Shown: positions 34,812 to 47,123, counted from the first letter of the stretch. The stretch: DNA of 64,000 nucleotides from Pandoraea bronchicola (GCF_902459805.1 NZ_CABPST010000007.1:62001-126000); one strand, 5' to 3'. Notes: generated by a model not told the origin, from the letters alone. Made by a program: numbers and translations.

Positions 34812-36914
34812 TCAGGCGCCTGACGACGATGGCGTCTTGTTCGCGCCGCCGGCGAGCATGGCCTTGAGGCTGGCGAGCCGGTCCTTCGGCGACATGGGCG
34901 CGTCTTCAGGCGGCGGGGGCGGCGCTTCGTCGAGTTGCATCTCGGGCACGAAACGCGACACCTCGCACGAGAAGGTTTCGCGCGCACGCTTGCGTTTCTT
35001 GCACCACGACAGTTGCAACGTGCGCTGCGCGCGCGTAATGCCCACGTACATCAACCGGCGTTCTTCCTCGATTTTCTCGGCTGTGACCTCCTCATCTTCG
35101 CGAATGTGGGGCAGGATGCCTTCTTCCACGCCGACGAGAAACACATGCGGATATTCGAGGCCCTTCGAGGCGTGTAGCGTCGACAGACGCACGGCGTCGG
35201 GATCGTCGCCGTCGCGGCCTTCGAGCATCGACATCAGCGCGATGGTCTGGGTGAGTTCCATCAGGCTCTTGGCGTCGTCGTCCAGGTCGTCGGGGTTATC
35301 GAGGCCGGCCTCTGCGCCGCTGGCGCGCGTGCCCTTGCGCTTCATCCATTCGAGGAACTCGAGCACGGTGGTCCAGCGCGACTGCGCCTGACGCTCGTCG
35401 AAGGTGTCGTACAGGTACGCCTCGTAGTGAATGCCCTCCATCAGGTCATCGATGACCTCGTTGGCCGGGTCACGTGCCGCACGCGCGGCGATGCGCTGAA
35501 TGAAATCGCAGAATGCCCGCAGCGGTTCGAGCTGACGCGGTTGCAACCGCGCCTCGACGGCACCCATATAGACGGCTTCGAACAGCGACACCTTTGCCTG
35601 TCCCGCGAAGCCGCCGAGCACTTCGAGCGTGGTGCTGCCCACGCCACGGCGCGGCGTGGTTACGGCACGAATGAAGGCGGGGTCGTCGTCTGGGTTGGCC
35701 AGCAGCCGCAGATACGCGCACAGATCCTTGATTTCCGCCTTGTCGAAGAACGACTGACCGCCCGAGAGCACGTAAGGAATCCGTTCTCGCCGCAGCACTT
35801 GCTCGAAGATGCGCGCCTGATGGTTGCCGCGATAAAGGATGGCGTAGTCGCGAAACTCGGCGCGACGCTCGAACTTGTGCGCCGACAGACGAAACACCAC
35901 GGACTCGGCCTCGTGTTCTTCGTCGTTCATCGCGGTGACGGTAATCGGGTCGCCCAGGCCGTGCTCGCTCCACAGCTTCTTCTCGAAGATTTTCGGATTC
36001 TTCGCGATGACGTTGTTCGCCGCCGTCAGAATGCGCGACGTCGAGCGGTAGTTCTGTTCCAGCTTGATGACCTTGAGCGTCGGGAAGTCGACCTGCAACT
36101 GCTTGAGGTTTTCCAGCGTGGCGCCGCGCCAGCCGTAGATGGCCTGATCGTCGTCGCCCACGGCCGTGAACGCCGCACGCGGGCCCGCGAGCAGCTTGAG
36201 CAGCAAGTATTGACAGGTGTTGGTGTCCTGATACTCGTCGATGAGCAGGTAGCGCAGCTTGTTCTGCCAGCGCTCGCGCACGTCTTCGTCGCGCGCAAAG
36301 AGTTCGGCGGGCAGACGGATGAGGTCGTCGAAATCGACCGCCTGATAGGCCTGCAAGGTGGCCATGTAATTGCGGTAGACGAGCGCGGCCTGATGCTCGT
36401 CGGCGGTCTCGGCAGCGGCCAGCGCCGTCTCGGGCGTGACCAGCCCGTTTTTCCAGAGCGAGATGGCCGTCTGCACACCGCGAATCATCGCCTTGTCGGT
36501 CGTGCCGAGCTGTTCCTGAATCAGCCCGAAGCAGTCGTCCGCGTCGAGAATGGAGAACTGCGGCTTCAGGCCGACGTGCTCGGCCTCGCGTCGCAGAATC
36601 TGCACGCCCAGCGAGTGGAACGTACAGATCGTGAGCTGATTGACGGGCACCTTGCGGCCTTCCTTGCCGGGCGTGCTGAGGGTCTTGCCTTCGAGCTGCT
36701 TGGCCACGCGCTCGCGCATTTCGGCGGCGGCCTTGTTCGTGAAGGTCACGGCGGCGATATGCTTTGGCTCGAACCCTTTCGTCTCGATCAGCCACGCGAT
36801 CTTTTGCGTGATGACACGCGTCTTGCCGCTGCCGGCGCCGGCCAGCACGAGGCATGGGCCATCGAAATAGTGCGTGGCTTCGTTCTGGGCAGGATTGAGC
36901 GGAAAAGACGACAT
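34812..36914 (-). CDS. rep: Rep, ATP-dependent DNA helicase (UvrD/Rep superfamily 1A)
   Basis: The 700-residue helicase has motif I AGAGSGKT (25-32), Ia FTNKAAAEM, II LIDEYQDTN, III VGDDDQAIYGWRGA, IV LEQNYRST, V LSTLHASKGLEY and VI EERRLMYVGITRAQ. Overall order and the SFPLNPAQNEA start match Rep, a 3'-5' translocase that clears proteins ahead of replication forks. ATG 36914 is chosen by homology; no strong ribosome site is visible. The C terminus has a ~50-residue Pro/Ser-rich tail. The frame stays open upstream but that part looks non-coding. Confidence 0.95.
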   Translation of the reverse strand: MSSFPLNPAQNEATHYFDGPCLVLAGAGSGKTRVITQKIAWLIETKGFEPKHIAAVTFTNKAAAEMRERVAKQLEGKTLSTPGKEGRKVPVNQLTICTFHSLGVQILRREAEHVGLKPQFSILDADDCFGLIQEQLGTTDKAMIRGVQTAISLWKNGLVTPETALAAAETADEHQAALVYRNYMATLQAYQAVDFDDLIRLPAELFARDEDVRERWQNKLRYLLIDEYQDTNTCQYLLLKLLAGPRAAFTAVGDDDQAIYGWRGATLENLKQLQVDFPTLKVIKLEQNYRSTSRILTAANNVIAKNPKIFEKKLWSEHGLGDPITVTAMNDEEHEAESVVFRLSAHKFERRAEFRDYAILYRGNHQARIFEQVLRRERIPYVLSGGQSFFDKAEIKDLCAYLRLLANPDDDPAFIRAVTTPRRGVGSTTLEVLGGFAGQAKVSLFEAVYMGAVEARLQPRQLEPLRAFCDFIQRIAARAARDPANEVIDDLMEGIHYEAYLYDTFDERQAQSRWTTVLEFLEWMKRKGTRASGAEAGLDNPDDLDDDAKSLMELTQTIALMSMLEGRDGDDPDAVRLSTLHASKGLEYPHVFLVGVEEGILPHIREDEEVTAEKIEEERRLMYVGITRAQRTLQLSWCKKRKRARETFSCEVSRFVPEMQLDEAPPPPPEDAPMSPKDRLASLKAMLAGGANKTPSSSGA

Positions 36915-37181
36915 GGTGTGACGCGATGGGATGAATGCTGTGACCGGTGAGGGCGCGTGAGCCGAGGTGGGCGCGCCGGCACGGGCATCGAAGTTGGCAT
37001 GCGCCAAGGGGTGGGCAAGTCTATCACGCGAGGTGTGTGCGGCCATGACACGACAGCGGGCCTCGCACGCGGCCACTGTGGGGCCGGCGCGACGCATCGT
37101 CGCAGGGGTTGCGCGGCGCGCTGGCGTCGACGTAGACGGGGTGCCTATAATGAAAAACGTTGCCATCGTGGTGAGGCCGCC

Positions 37182-38159
37182 GTGCAATGTCCAACCTGTG
37201 GGACGAACAATGCGCCGCGTGCGCCGTACTGTGAGAAGTGCGGCGCGAAACTCGCGGATGCCGAGCCCGGATTTCGGGATGACCGCCTGGTGGCTGGGGT
37301 CGCCGGTGCCGGTGTGCTTGACAGCATGAGCGCGCCGGCGCGCGATGCGCGCGCCGAAACAGCGCAAGCGGTTTTCGCGGCAGACGATACTTCCTCGCGC
37401 CGCGGCAAACGCGAGCGCGGCGAATCACCCGGTTGGCTCAATATTGCGCTGGTCCTCGGTACGGCGATTTTCGCTGCCGTCGCGTTGCTCGGGATCTGGT
37501 GGAATCTGCGCGCCCCGTATGTCGACCCAGCGCCCCAACCGCCCGGCGGGTTAGCCGTCACGCCTTTCGGTGCCCCCATGAATGCACCGCCTGCGGCCGC
37601 GCCGGGCGCCGCCGCCCCAGCAGCGGCCGCAGCGGCCGCACCCGGCAACGCCGAGAGCGAGGTGTCTGCCGCCCTGGCCCGGGCACAAGCGCTGGCGGCG
37701 GTCGATGCCGCGGCGTCCGGCGCGGCCGCCGACGTCGCCTCCGCCAGCCAGCCGGCACCGCTCACCGCTTCGGCCGCCACCGCCGCGCTGACCGCTGCCG
37801 CTACGGCGATGCCGCCTGCCGCCACCCGCAAGGACGCCTCGGACGACATGATGCAACTGCTCAGCCGTCGCGGCATCGGCGCCAACACGGCACGCCCGGC
37901 GGCCAACCCCGACCTCCCTGCGCATTACGACAACAACGACATCGGCCCGGTCGCGGCCGAAGCGCAACGTCAGGCGGCGCCTGCCCCGGTGGCATCGGCG
38001 CCCTCGGCGGCCAGCACCGTTGCGGCGGCGCTCGCAAAATGCGAACGCTACCGCTGGTACGAGGTGATTCCGAAGCAGCGATGTGTCTGGGCGGCGTGCA
38101 ATGGGCGCTGGGGGACGGATGGGTGCCCTGCGGGGGGGAATCGGGGCGAGTCGCATTGA
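37182..38159 (+). CDS. Zinc-ribbon single-pass membrane protein, unknown function
   Basis: From GTG 37182 (GTGAGG 6-8 nt upstream) the protein is 325 residues. The very N terminus is a four-Cys zinc ribbon (CPTCGTNN...YCEKCGAKL). A transmembrane helix follows at about residues 86-108 (WLNIALVLGTAIFAAVALLG), then a long Ala/Pro-rich stretch, and a compact C-terminal patch (KCERYRWYEVIPKQRCVWAA, CNGRWGTDGC) with four Cys. The ribbon should be cytoplasmic and the Cys-rich end periplasmic. I know of similar zinc-ribbon/transmembrane proteins of unknown role; no partner is evident. Confidence 0.7.
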   Translation: MQCPTCGTNNAPRAPYCEKCGAKLADAEPGFRDDRLVAGVAGAGVLDSMSAPARDARAETAQAVFAADDTSSRRGKRERGESPGWLNIALVLGTAIFAAVALLGIWWNLRAPYVDPAPQPPGGLAVTPFGAPMNAPPAAAPGAAAPAAAAAAAPGNAESEVSAALARAQALAAVDAAASGAAADVASASQPAPLTASAATAALTAAATAMPPAATRKDASDDMMQLLSRRGIGANTARPAANPDLPAHYDNNDIGPVAAEAQRQAAPAPVASAPSAASTVAAALAKCERYRWYEVIPKQRCVWAACNGRWGTDGCPAGGNRGESH

Positions 38160-38277
38160 GCCCGAATCACGCGGCGTGCAATCAAAATAGCGAAGGTTTC
38201 CGATACTTGCCGGCGGGCGGGAAATGCCCGCCCGGCGCGGCATTACACCGATTCTCGCTCAGGCAGCCTGCGTCAAA

Positions 38278-38306
38278 TTGACAGCCTCCGGCTTTCCCCG
38301 TAAAGT
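38278..38306 (+). promoter_or_regulatory. Promoter of the gcv riboswitch-operon
   Basis: TTGACA (38278-38283), 17 bases, TAAAGT (38301-38306). The -35 is perfect, the -10 is 4/6. The predicted start, about 38313, falls exactly at the 5' edge of the first glycine aptamer. Confidence 0.75.
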
Positions 38307-38310
38307 GCGC

Positions 38311-38548
38311 GAGCGTGGTCGGGAGAGCGCACCGGGAAGCACATGCCGGCGCCGCCGAAGGGGTAATACCCACAAACTCTCAGGCATCAAGGACCGTCCG
38401 CGCCGAAGGCTTCGCCTTCGATCTCTGGAGAGCGGTTGCGGCGTGCGTGCCACGCGAACAACCCACCGAAGGGGCCGGTAAGCGCGGCATGGCGTACAGC
38501 GCGCCACACGCACCGGGCAATCTCTCAGGTACCAAGGACAGAGGGGTC
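38311..38548 (+). promoter_or_regulatory. Tandem glycine riboswitch
   Basis: Two glycine aptamers in series precede gcvT. The first (about 38311-38397) has CGGGAGAGC, GCCGCCGAAGGGG and CAAACTCTCAGGCATCAAGGAC. The second (about 38421-38548) has CTCTGGAGAGC, CACCGAAGGGGC and CAATCTCTCAGGTACCAAGGACAGAGG; both carry the invariant GGAGAGC, CCGAAGGGG and CTCAGG...AAGGAC elements. The linker (38403-38421) contains a small hairpin, CGAAGGC TTC GCCTTCG. Glycine binding is expected to switch on gcvTHP. A weak TTTCGGA/TCCGAAA hairpin lies near the platform at about 38637-38658, but the switching mechanism is not clear. Confidence 0.93.
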
Positions 38549-38688
38549 ATCTCGCCAACTGGCATTGCGCCGGGCACGTGCATACGCACGCGCCGGACGC
38601 GGAAAGTGCCGGTCGTCGAGATGCCCCCTTTTTGCGTTTTCGGACCGTGTTTTCCGAAATCCCTGAACCTTGACGTCCTGAAGCCCCG

Positions 38689-39795
38689 ATGACCGAACTC
38701 AAACGTACTCCGCTCAACGATACGCACCGCGCTGCAGGCGCCCGCATGGTCGACTTCGGCGGTTGGGACATGCCTGTGAACTACGGCTCCCAGATCGAAG
38801 AGCACAACGCCGTGCGCACCGATGCCGGCATGTTCGACGTCTCGCACATGTGCGTGGTCGATCTGCATGGCCCGAGCTGCCGCGAATTCCTGCGTTTCGC
38901 CGTTGCCAACAACGTCGACAAGCTCCAAACGCCGGGCAAGGCGCTTTACACCTGCATGCTCAACCCGAGCGGCGGCGTGATCGACGACCTCATCATCTAT
39001 TTCATCGCCGAAGACTGGTTCCGGGTCGTGGTGAACGCCGGAACGGCCGACAAGGATCTCGCCTGGCTGGGCCAGCTCAACGCCCACGGCGACTACAGCC
39101 TGACGATCACCCCGCGCCGCGATCTCTCGATCGTTGCCGTGCAGGGCCCGAACGCGCGCGCCAAGGTCTGGCAGGCCGTGCCGGGCAGCCAGGCCGTAAG
39201 CGAAGCCCTCAAGCCGTTCAACGCCGCGTTTGCCAAGGACACGGCATTCGGCGAGCTGATGATCGCGCGTACGGGCTACACCGGTGAAGACGGCTTCGAA
39301 GTCATCGTGAACGCCGACCACGTGGTGGCGCTGTGGAATGCGCTGGTGGCAACGGGCGTGCGTCCGGCCGGGTTGGGCGCGCGCGACACGCTGCGTCTGG
39401 AAGCCGGCATGAACCTGTACGGCCAGGACATGGACGACGATGTGTCGCCGCTCGACGCCGGCCTTGCCTGGACGGTCGAGAAGGACAGCGAGCGCACGTT
39501 CGTCGGCAAGGATTCGCTGCTCTCGCGCGGCCAGACGTGGCGTTTCGCGGGCCTCGTGCTCGACGGCAAGGGAGGCGTGCTGCGTGCGCATCAGGTCGTG
39601 GTGACCGAGGCGGGCGACGGTGAAATCACCAGCGGCACGTTCAGCCCGAGCCTGCAGCAATCGATTGCGTTTGCCCGTCTGCCGAAGGGCGTGCCGGACG
39701 GTGCCATCGTCCAGGTGCAAATTCGTGACAAGCAATTGCCCGCACGTGTGGTCAAATTACCGTTCGTGCGTCACGGCAAGGCCGTGGTGGCGTAA
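38689..39795 (+). CDS. gcvT: GcvT, aminomethyltransferase (glycine cleavage T protein)
   Basis: The 368-residue T protein transfers the methylene group of the lipoyl-bound aminomethyl intermediate to tetrahydrofolate, releasing ammonia. Recognisable blocks are [59 protein letters not shown] and FVGKDSLL. Length is normal. It is first in the gcvT-gcvH-gcvP operon, about 140 bases after the tandem riboswitch. Its ribosome site is weak (CCTGAAG), which fits regulation in the leader. Confidence 0.97.
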   Translation: MTELKRTPLNDTHRAAGARMVDFGGWDMPVNYGSQIEEHNAVRTDAGMFDVSHMCVVDLHGPSCREFLRFAVANNVDKLQTPGKALYTCMLNPSGGVIDDLIIYFIAEDWFRVVVNAGTADKDLAWLGQLNAHGDYSLTITPRRDLSIVAVQGPNARAKVWQAVPGSQAVSEALKPFNAAFAKDTAFGELMIARTGYTGEDGFEVIVNADHVVALWNALVATGVRPAGLGARDTLRLEAGMNLYGQDMDDDVSPLDAGLAWTVEKDSERTFVGKDSLLSRGQTWRFAGLVLDGKGGVLRAHQVVVTEAGDGEITSGTFSPSLQQSIAFARLPKGVPDGAIVQVQIRDKQLPARVVKLPFVRHGKAVVA

Positions 39796-39864
39796 GTGCC
39801 ACGGTGCGGCGACACGAAACACCGATAACCGAATACCCCAAACACTGAATCCCGGAGCGTCAAC

Positions 39865-40248
39865 ATGGCGAATATCCCCGATAACCTGAAGTACACCGAG
39901 TCCGACGAATGGGCCCGCCTCGAAGCCGACGGCACCGTGACCGTGGGCATTACCGATTTCGCGCAGGAATCCCTGGGCGACATCGTGTTCGTCGAGCTGC
40001 CGGATACCGGCCGCACGGTGGCTGCCGACGAGGCGTCGACCGTGATCGAATCGGTCAAGGCGGCCGCAGACGTCCACTCGCCGGTGAGCGGCGAGATCAT
40101 CGAGACCAACACGGAAGTGTCGGGCTCGCCGGATCTGGTCAACGCCGACGCCTACGGCAACTGGTTGTTCCGCCTGAAGCCGTCGAACGCTGCCGAGCTG
40201 GACAAGCTCCTCAACGCCGAGCAGTACGCCAAGAAGATCGGCGGCTGA
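39865..40248 (+). CDS. gcvH: GcvH, glycine cleavage H protein
   Basis: The 127-residue H protein is the mobile lipoyl carrier of the glycine cleavage complex. The lipoylated residue is expected to be Lys65 in [13 protein letters not shown]. The flanking sequence [13 protein letters not shown] and the C-terminal [16 protein letters not shown] are typical. It sits 69 bases after gcvT and 101 bases before gcvP, all on the plus strand. Confidence 0.98.
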   Translation: MANIPDNLKYTESDEWARLEADGTVTVGITDFAQESLGDIVFVELPDTGRTVAADEASTVIESVKAAADVHSPVSGEIIETNTEVSGSPDLVNADAYGNWLFRLKPSNAAELDKLLNAEQYAKKIGG

Positions 40249-40349
40249 TGCCGGCGGACGGTGCCGCGAGACCTTCGGCTCGCGCGGCACCGTCTGCGTT
40301 AGCAACACCCCCGCCGTCACTTGCCGTGATCGAACGAGAGATTTGACCC

Positions 40350-43277
40350 ATGAATGCTTTGACTGACTTGCAGGCACCGCGCCGCTCGCTCGCCGAGCTT
40401 GAGCAGCGCGATAATTTTTCCGCGCGCCACATCGGCCCGGATACCCCCGAACAACAAGCGATGCTCGCCGAACTCGGCTATGCTTCGCGCGCCGCACTGA
40501 TCGACGCCGTCGTTCCCGCGTCGATCCGTCGCGACGGCAGCCAATTTGCCGCGTCGCTCGGCCAGTTCGCCGCACCGAAAACCGAGTCGCAGGCGCTGGC
40601 GCAATTGCGCGCGCTCGCCGACCAGAATCAGGTCTTCAAGTCCTTCATCGGTCAGGGCTACTTCAACACGTTCACGCCGGGTGTGATCCTGCGCAACGTG
40701 CTCGAGAACCCGGCCTGGTACACGGCCTACACGCCGTATCAGCCGGAAATCTCGCAAGGCCGTCTCGAAGCGCTGCTCAACTACCAGCAGATGATCATCG
40801 ACATGACGGGGCTGGCGATCGCCAACGCGTCGATGCTCGACGAAGCGACCGCTGCCGCCGAGGCGATGACGCTGGTCAAGCGCACGGGCAAATCGAAGTC
40901 GAACACGTTCTTCGTGGCCGACGACGTGCTGCCGCAGACCATCGAAGTGGTGCAAACGCGCGCCAAGCCGCTGGGCATCGAAGTGCAGGTCGGCCCGGTC
41001 GCTGCGGCGACCGAAATCGATGCGTTCGGCGTACTGGTGCAATACCCGGGCGTTGGCGGCGACGTGCGCGACTACCGCGCGCTGGCCGACGCGGTCCACG
41101 CCAAGGGCGGCATGCTGATCGCCGCCGCCGATCTGCTGTCGCTCACGCTGCTCACGCCGCCGGGCGAATGGGGCGCGGACGTGGCCGTCGGTAACAGCCA
41201 GCGCTTTGGCGTGCCGATGGGCTTCGGCGGTCCGCACGCAGCCTATCTGGCAACGCGCGACGAACTCAAGCGTTCGATGCCGGGCCGTCTGGTCGGGGTG
41301 TCGGTCGATTCTCAGGGCAAGCCGGCGCTGCGTCTGGCGCTGCAAACGCGCGAGCAACACATTCGCCGCGAGAAGGCCACATCGAACATCTGTACCGCGC
41401 AGGCGCTGCTCGCCATCATGGCCAGCATGTACGCCGCATATCACGGCCCGCAAGGGCTGCGCGTCATCGCCGAGCGCGTGCATCGTCTGACGGCCGTGCT
41501 GGCCGCGGGCCTCACGACCCTCGGCGCTGCCCCGCGCAACGCGACGTTCTTCGACACGCTGACGGTGCCGGTGGCCGGTCGCGCCGACACCATTCACACG
41601 GTGGCGGCGGCACGCCGCTTCAACCTGCGTCGCGAAGATGCCGACACGGTGGGCATCTCGCTTGACGAGACGAGCACGCGCGACGACGTGATTGCGCTGT
41701 GGGAAGTGGTGGCCGAAGGGCTCGGCAAGCGCGCAGTCAATCTGGACTTCGACGCCATCGAGGCCACGGTGTCGAACGGTTATCCGGCGGCGCTGGCGCG
41801 CCAAAGCCAGTACCTGACGCACCCGGTGTTCAACCGCTATCACTCCGAGCACGAAATGCTGCGCTATCTGCGCAGCCTGTCCGACAAGGATCTGGCGCTC
41901 GATCGCACGATGATCCCGCTCGGTTCGTGCACGATGAAGCTCAATGCCACCTCGGAAATGCTGCCGGTGACGTGGCCGGAATTCGGTCAGATTCACCCGT
42001 TCGCCCCCACGGAACAAACGGTCGGCTATCGTTCGATGATCGACCAGCTCGAGCAGATGCTGGTGGCTGCCACCGGCTACGCCGCCGTCTCGCTCCAGCC
42101 GAATGCCGGTTCGCAGGGGGAGTATGCCGGCCTGCTCATCATTCAGGCGTATCACGCCTCGCGCGGCGAAGCGCATCGCGACATCTGCCTGATTCCCGCT
42201 TCGGCTCACGGCACGAACCCGGCATCGGCCCACATGGCTGGCATGCAGGTCGTGGTGGTCGCTTGCGACGCCAACGGCAACGTCGATCTCGCCGATCTGC
42301 AGGCGAAGGCAGAACAGCATCGCGACCGTCTGGCCGCGATCATGATGACGTACCCGTCCACGCATGGCGTGTTCGAAGCGGGTGCGCGTCAGATCTGCGA
42401 GATCGTGCATGCGAACGGTGGTCAGGTGTACGTCGACGGTGCCAACATGAATGCGATGGTCGGGCTGTGCGCACCGGGCGAATTCGGCGGCGATGTCTCG
42501 CACCTGAACCTGCACAAGACGTTCTGCATTCCGCACGGCGGTGGCGGTCCGGGCGTCGGTCCGGTGGCAGTGGGCGCACATCTGGCGCAATTCCTGCCGA
42601 ATCAGCGCTCGACGGGCTACTCGCGCGACGCCGATGGCATCGGCGCAGTGTCGGCCGCACCGTACGGTTCGGCGTCGATTCTGCCGATCTCGTGGATGTA
42701 CGTTGCCATGATGGGCGCGCAAGGCCTGACGGCCGCCACCGAAACGGCCATCCTCAACGCGAACTACCTCGCGAAGAAGCTCTCCCCGCACTATCCGGTG
42801 CTGTACTCGGGGCCGGGCGGACTGGTCGCGCACGAGTGCATTCTGGATCTGCGCCCGCTCAAGGACACGAGCGGCATCACCGTCGACGACGTTGCGAAGC
42901 GCCTGATGGACTTCGGCTTCCACGCCCCGACGATGAGCTTCCCGGTGCCGGGCACGCTGATGATCGAGCCGACCGAGTCGGAATCGAAGCACGAGCTCGA
43001 TCGCTTCATCGATGCGATGATCGCGATTCGCGAAGAAATCCGTGCCGTGGAAGAAGGCCGTGCTGATCGCGAGGACAACCCGCTCAAGCACGCACCGCAC
43101 ACGGCCGATGTCGTGACGGCGGACGAATGGCCGCACGCCTACGCCCGCAGTCAGGCGGCGTACCCGGTAAAGGCACTGCGCGAGCGCAAGTACTGGCCGC
43201 CGGTGGGACGTGCCGATAACGTCTACGGCGACCGGAACCTGTTCTGCGCCTGCGTGCCGATGAGCGACTACGAGTAA
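40350..43277 (+). CDS. gcvP: GcvP, glycine dehydrogenase (decarboxylating)
   Basis: The 975-residue P protein decarboxylates glycine with pyridoxal phosphate and passes the aminomethyl group to GcvH. The PLP-binding Lys723 is in [18 protein letters not shown]. Other family blocks are [49 protein letters not shown] and [11 protein letters not shown]. It is a single polypeptide of the long (homodimeric) type with the two halves fused. It closes the operon and is followed by a terminator. A long open frame on the opposite strand is a GC-codon artefact. Confidence 0.98.
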   Translation: MNALTDLQAPRRSLAELEQRDNFSARHIGPDTPEQQAMLAELGYASRAALIDAVVPASIRRDGSQFAASLGQFAAPKTESQALAQLRALADQNQVFKSFIGQGYFNTFTPGVILRNVLENPAWYTAYTPYQPEISQGRLEALLNYQQMIIDMTGLAIANASMLDEATAAAEAMTLVKRTGKSKSNTFFVADDVLPQTIEVVQTRAKPLGIEVQVGPVAAATEIDAFGVLVQYPGVGGDVRDYRALADAVHAKGGMLIAAADLLSLTLLTPPGEWGADVAVGNSQRFGVPMGFGGPHAAYLATRDELKRSMPGRLVGVSVDSQGKPALRLALQTREQHIRREKATSNICTAQALLAIMASMYAAYHGPQGLRVIAERVHRLTAVLAAGLTTLGAAPRNATFFDTLTVPVAGRADTIHTVAAARRFNLRREDADTVGISLDETSTRDDVIALWEVVAEGLGKRAVNLDFDAIEATVSNGYPAALARQSQYLTHPVFNRYHSEHEMLRYLRSLSDKDLALDRTMIPLGSCTMKLNATSEMLPVTWPEFGQIHPFAPTEQTVGYRSMIDQLEQMLVAATGYAAVSLQPNAGSQGEYAGLLIIQAYHASRGEAHRDICLIPASAHGTNPASAHMAGMQVVVVACDANGNVDLADLQAKAEQHRDRLAAIMMTYPSTHGVFEAGARQICEIVHANGGQVYVDGANMNAMVGLCAPGEFGGDVSHLNLHKTFCIPHGGGGPGVGPVAVGAHLAQFLPNQRSTGYSRDADGIGAVSAAPYGSASILPISWMYVAMMGAQGLTAATETAILNANYLAKKLSPHYPVLYSGPGGLVAHECILDLRPLKDTSGITVDDVAKRLMDFGFHAPTMSFPVPGTLMIEPTESESKHELDRFIDAMIAIREEIRAVEEGRADREDNPLKHAPHTADVVTADEWPHAYARSQAAYPVKALRERKYWPPVGRADNVYGDRNLFCACVPMSDYE

Positions 43278-43300
43278 AACGTCGCAAATCTCGACAAACG

Positions 43301-43332
43301 GGGGCTGGCAGAAACATTGCCGGCCCCTTTTT
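43301..43332 (+). terminator. Terminator after gcvP
   Basis: GGGGCTGGCA / TGCCGGCCCC (10 bp with one G-U, 7-base loop, 43301-43327) followed by TTTTT. It ends the gcvTHP operon. Confidence 0.9.
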
Positions 43333-43415
43333 GTCTCTATGGATGTAACGCGGATGCATCAACCTGATGCCATTCGTTGCGTCACAAAAACGTTTCAGAC
43401 CTTCAGGAAAGCCCC

Positions 43416-44819
<1,404 letters not shown>

Positions 44820-44850
44820 AAGTTCGTTGATTTGATCGTTTTCGGTGTGC

Positions 44851-44887
44851 AAGCTGCGTGGTGAAAGTCACGCAGCTTTTTCTTTTT
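44851..44887 (+). terminator. Terminator after sdaA
   Basis: Perfect 10-bp stem AAGCTGCGTG / CACGCAGCTT with an 8-base loop (44851-44878), followed by TTTTCTTTTTG. A strong intrinsic terminator. Confidence 0.95.
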
Positions 44888-45046
44888 GTGATGCTGCTTC
44901 CGTATACGTGCCTGCCATCTGCGTTTACCGGGCAAATCCCAACCCTTAATGCCGCGTACTCGCTGAGAATGTCGGCTTTCAACATCGTTGGATCGCCAAT
45001 GCGTAACGTGAGAAGACATTTGGCGGTTCACAGAAAGGGGAAGGTA

Positions 45047-46915
45047 ATGCGAAGCAGACAGTCCGGCATTTTTCTGGTCTCCGCTGCGGTTGCCGTGGGT
45101 GTCGTCGGTATGCTGATTACGTTCTGGGGTGTTCAGCAGGGACGGCAAATGCGCGTCGAGCGCGCAGAGCGAGTCGGTGAGTCGCTCAAGGTCATCGGCA
45201 ACGCCGTGGAAACGTTCACGGTGAAGCATCATGGAGAGATCGATAAATTGCTCTCTGGTGCGACGCAATCGTTCAGCGTCAATGGCGCAACCTTCACGAA
45301 ACGCGGAAATCCGAACGCGGGTGGCATGACAGAGATCGTGGGTCTGAATGCGGGCTCACTGATCAAGGCACTCAAACTCTCTGGCGTTGCCGCTACGCCG
45401 CCCCGGGGCGTCGGCGAGTATGCGATGCGGGTGTACCGGGTTTGCGACTCTGGCAACGCGTCGTCATGCAGTATCGAGACGCTTACGTACCTGACCGAAC
45501 CGATAAAGAAGTTGTACTCGTCGGAGCCGGATCTCAATCTGGCGGCAGTCGCCGCAAAGCAGATGGGGGTCTATGGTGGCCTGTCGACGGTCGATAACGC
45601 GGGGCAATTCCGATTTGTCGAACAGGTCGAAGGGGCACTCCCGGTGGCGAACCCGCTGCAACGTCCCGGGTTGATTGCCATGCGCGGCGGCTCTCAAACG
45701 AAGGATCTGAATAATGCCGTCTCGCGAGACGGCTCGCGGGCGATGACGGGGGATCTGAATTTCAAGGATCCGGGCACGTCGCAGAAATACAGCATCGTGG
45801 GGGTTCGGGACATCAAAGCCGAGGGTGCGATGGACGTTGGCCAGATCACCATCGCGAGCAAGGCCGTGGCCAGCGAGATGGATGCCGCGACGCTGACGAC
45901 AAAATCCCTGACGACCAGCGGGCCGTCGAAGTTTGGCGGTGAGCTGAATATGGGGAAGAAGGACGTTCGGAACGCAAAGACGATCGAGGCGCAGGAAGTT
46001 AAGTCCAAGCGACTTCGCTCAACGTCCGGCATCGTGGAACTCAATGAGGTGCAATCGGCGAACGAGTCATGCAACGGCTCGGGTATTGCCGTGGACGGCG
46101 CGGGCAAGGTCTTGTCGTGTCAGCCCGATGTCAAGAGCCCGACCGGAAGACTGTGGAAGCTCTCGGGCACGCCCAGTTCCAAGGAGGATGTGCCGTCGGA
46201 AGTGGTGGGAGACATTGCCAAGGAAATCATCACCGATATGGTCCTCGTCGGCGTGGAGCGGGGGGAGTCCTGGTCGATCTGGAAGCTACCCGTGTATGGC
46301 GTCGCCTCACTGGGCGGCGCGAGTTATCGGCCGGCCCTGCAAGGGTACTCGGCTTCGAATACGGTGATTTGCGGATTTGCGTCTCAGGCCGAACGCGAGG
46401 TTACGCGCCAGTGGCGTCAGCACGAACCGAAACTGACGCGGGATAGTTCGGGAACCTACACGCTCGCGGGGGCAAGCCGATACCCGTTGTTATGTCTGAC
46501 GCGCGACAGGCAAACACCGGTATTCGAGGTCGACAGGACTTTCGAGATCACTGCCACGCGTTACCGCAGCCATCAAGTCGAATTCGAGCGGCTTCTCGCA
46601 GACATCATGCTGGGCGGTTACACGACAAATCAGGTCCAGGCCCACGCCATCGGGAAAATGGAATGGACCGTGACGGACATCGAACGCTTCGGGGAAGGCT
46701 ACGGATACGTGGTCAAGGGGGCGCGGTCATGCAATGTGGAAACGTTCTTTAAAGACAGCAGAGGCATGGAATACGATCGCCACGCTGTGACGACAGAGGC
46801 GCATCGCGAAGGGGTGCATGTCCGGTATTCGCTGGGGGACCATGAGCACATGCGAGCGACATGCCGATTCGATTCTGCTCAAGACGTACGTGACGCGGGT
46901 TTTGATGAGGTGTGA
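45047..46915 (+). CDS. PilV-like type IV pilus tip adhesin (copy 1)
   Basis: The 622-residue protein starts MRSRQSGIFLVSAAVAVG at ATG 45047 behind AAGGGGAAGG. Residues 6-28 form a prepilin-like hydrophobic helix after a Gly, but with Ser rather than the usual Glu at +5. The stalk (about 30-335) contains Gly/Asp repeats such as MTGDLNFKDPGTSQKYSIVG, as in PilV tip proteins of IVb/conjugative pili. At residue 339 the hinge NESCNGSG...DGAGKVLSCQ begins, as in PilV shufflon proteins, followed by a unique 260-residue tip with several Cys. No pilus assembly, prepilin peptidase or shufflon recombinase genes are nearby. A close paralogue lies at 48985. Confidence 0.7.
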   Translation: MRSRQSGIFLVSAAVAVGVVGMLITFWGVQQGRQMRVERAERVGESLKVIGNAVETFTVKHHGEIDKLLSGATQSFSVNGATFTKRGNPNAGGMTEIVGLNAGSLIKALKLSGVAATPPRGVGEYAMRVYRVCDSGNASSCSIETLTYLTEPIKKLYSSEPDLNLAAVAAKQMGVYGGLSTVDNAGQFRFVEQVEGALPVANPLQRPGLIAMRGGSQTKDLNNAVSRDGSRAMTGDLNFKDPGTSQKYSIVGVRDIKAEGAMDVGQITIASKAVASEMDAATLTTKSLTTSGPSKFGGELNMGKKDVRNAKTIEAQEVKSKRLRSTSGIVELNEVQSANESCNGSGIAVDGAGKVLSCQPDVKSPTGRLWKLSGTPSSKEDVPSEVVGDIAKEIITDMVLVGVERGESWSIWKLPVYGVASLGGASYRPALQGYSASNTVICGFASQAEREVTRQWRQHEPKLTRDSSGTYTLAGASRYPLLCLTRDRQTPVFEVDRTFEITATRYRSHQVEFERLLADIMLGGYTTNQVQAHAIGKMEWTVTDIERFGEGYGYVVKGARSCNVETFFKDSRGMEYDRHAVTTEAHREGVHVRYSLGDHEHMRATCRFDSAQDVRDAGFDEV

Positions 46916-47123
46916 CGAGACGCATAGCGCGACACGTTCGCTCGAACGCATGACGGCGCGGCTTCGCGTCCGCGAGACCGGAAGGTGTCGGCCGAGTCCG
47001 TCACGTGATCCGGGACCACAGCGGCAGGCCGCCTGTGTTTGCCATGCGAACATCCGTGAATGACATAGGAACGACACATTCCTTCGCTAACCTGCTTGGC
47101 GATGTCTCCTTGCCTTGTCTTTG

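Noticed and set aside
40317-43136. Very long open frame antisense to gcvP
   Set aside because: The plus strand clearly encodes GcvP with all its motifs; high G+C codon bias leaves the reverse frame open. Its translation is Arg/His/Gln-rich and shows no domain.
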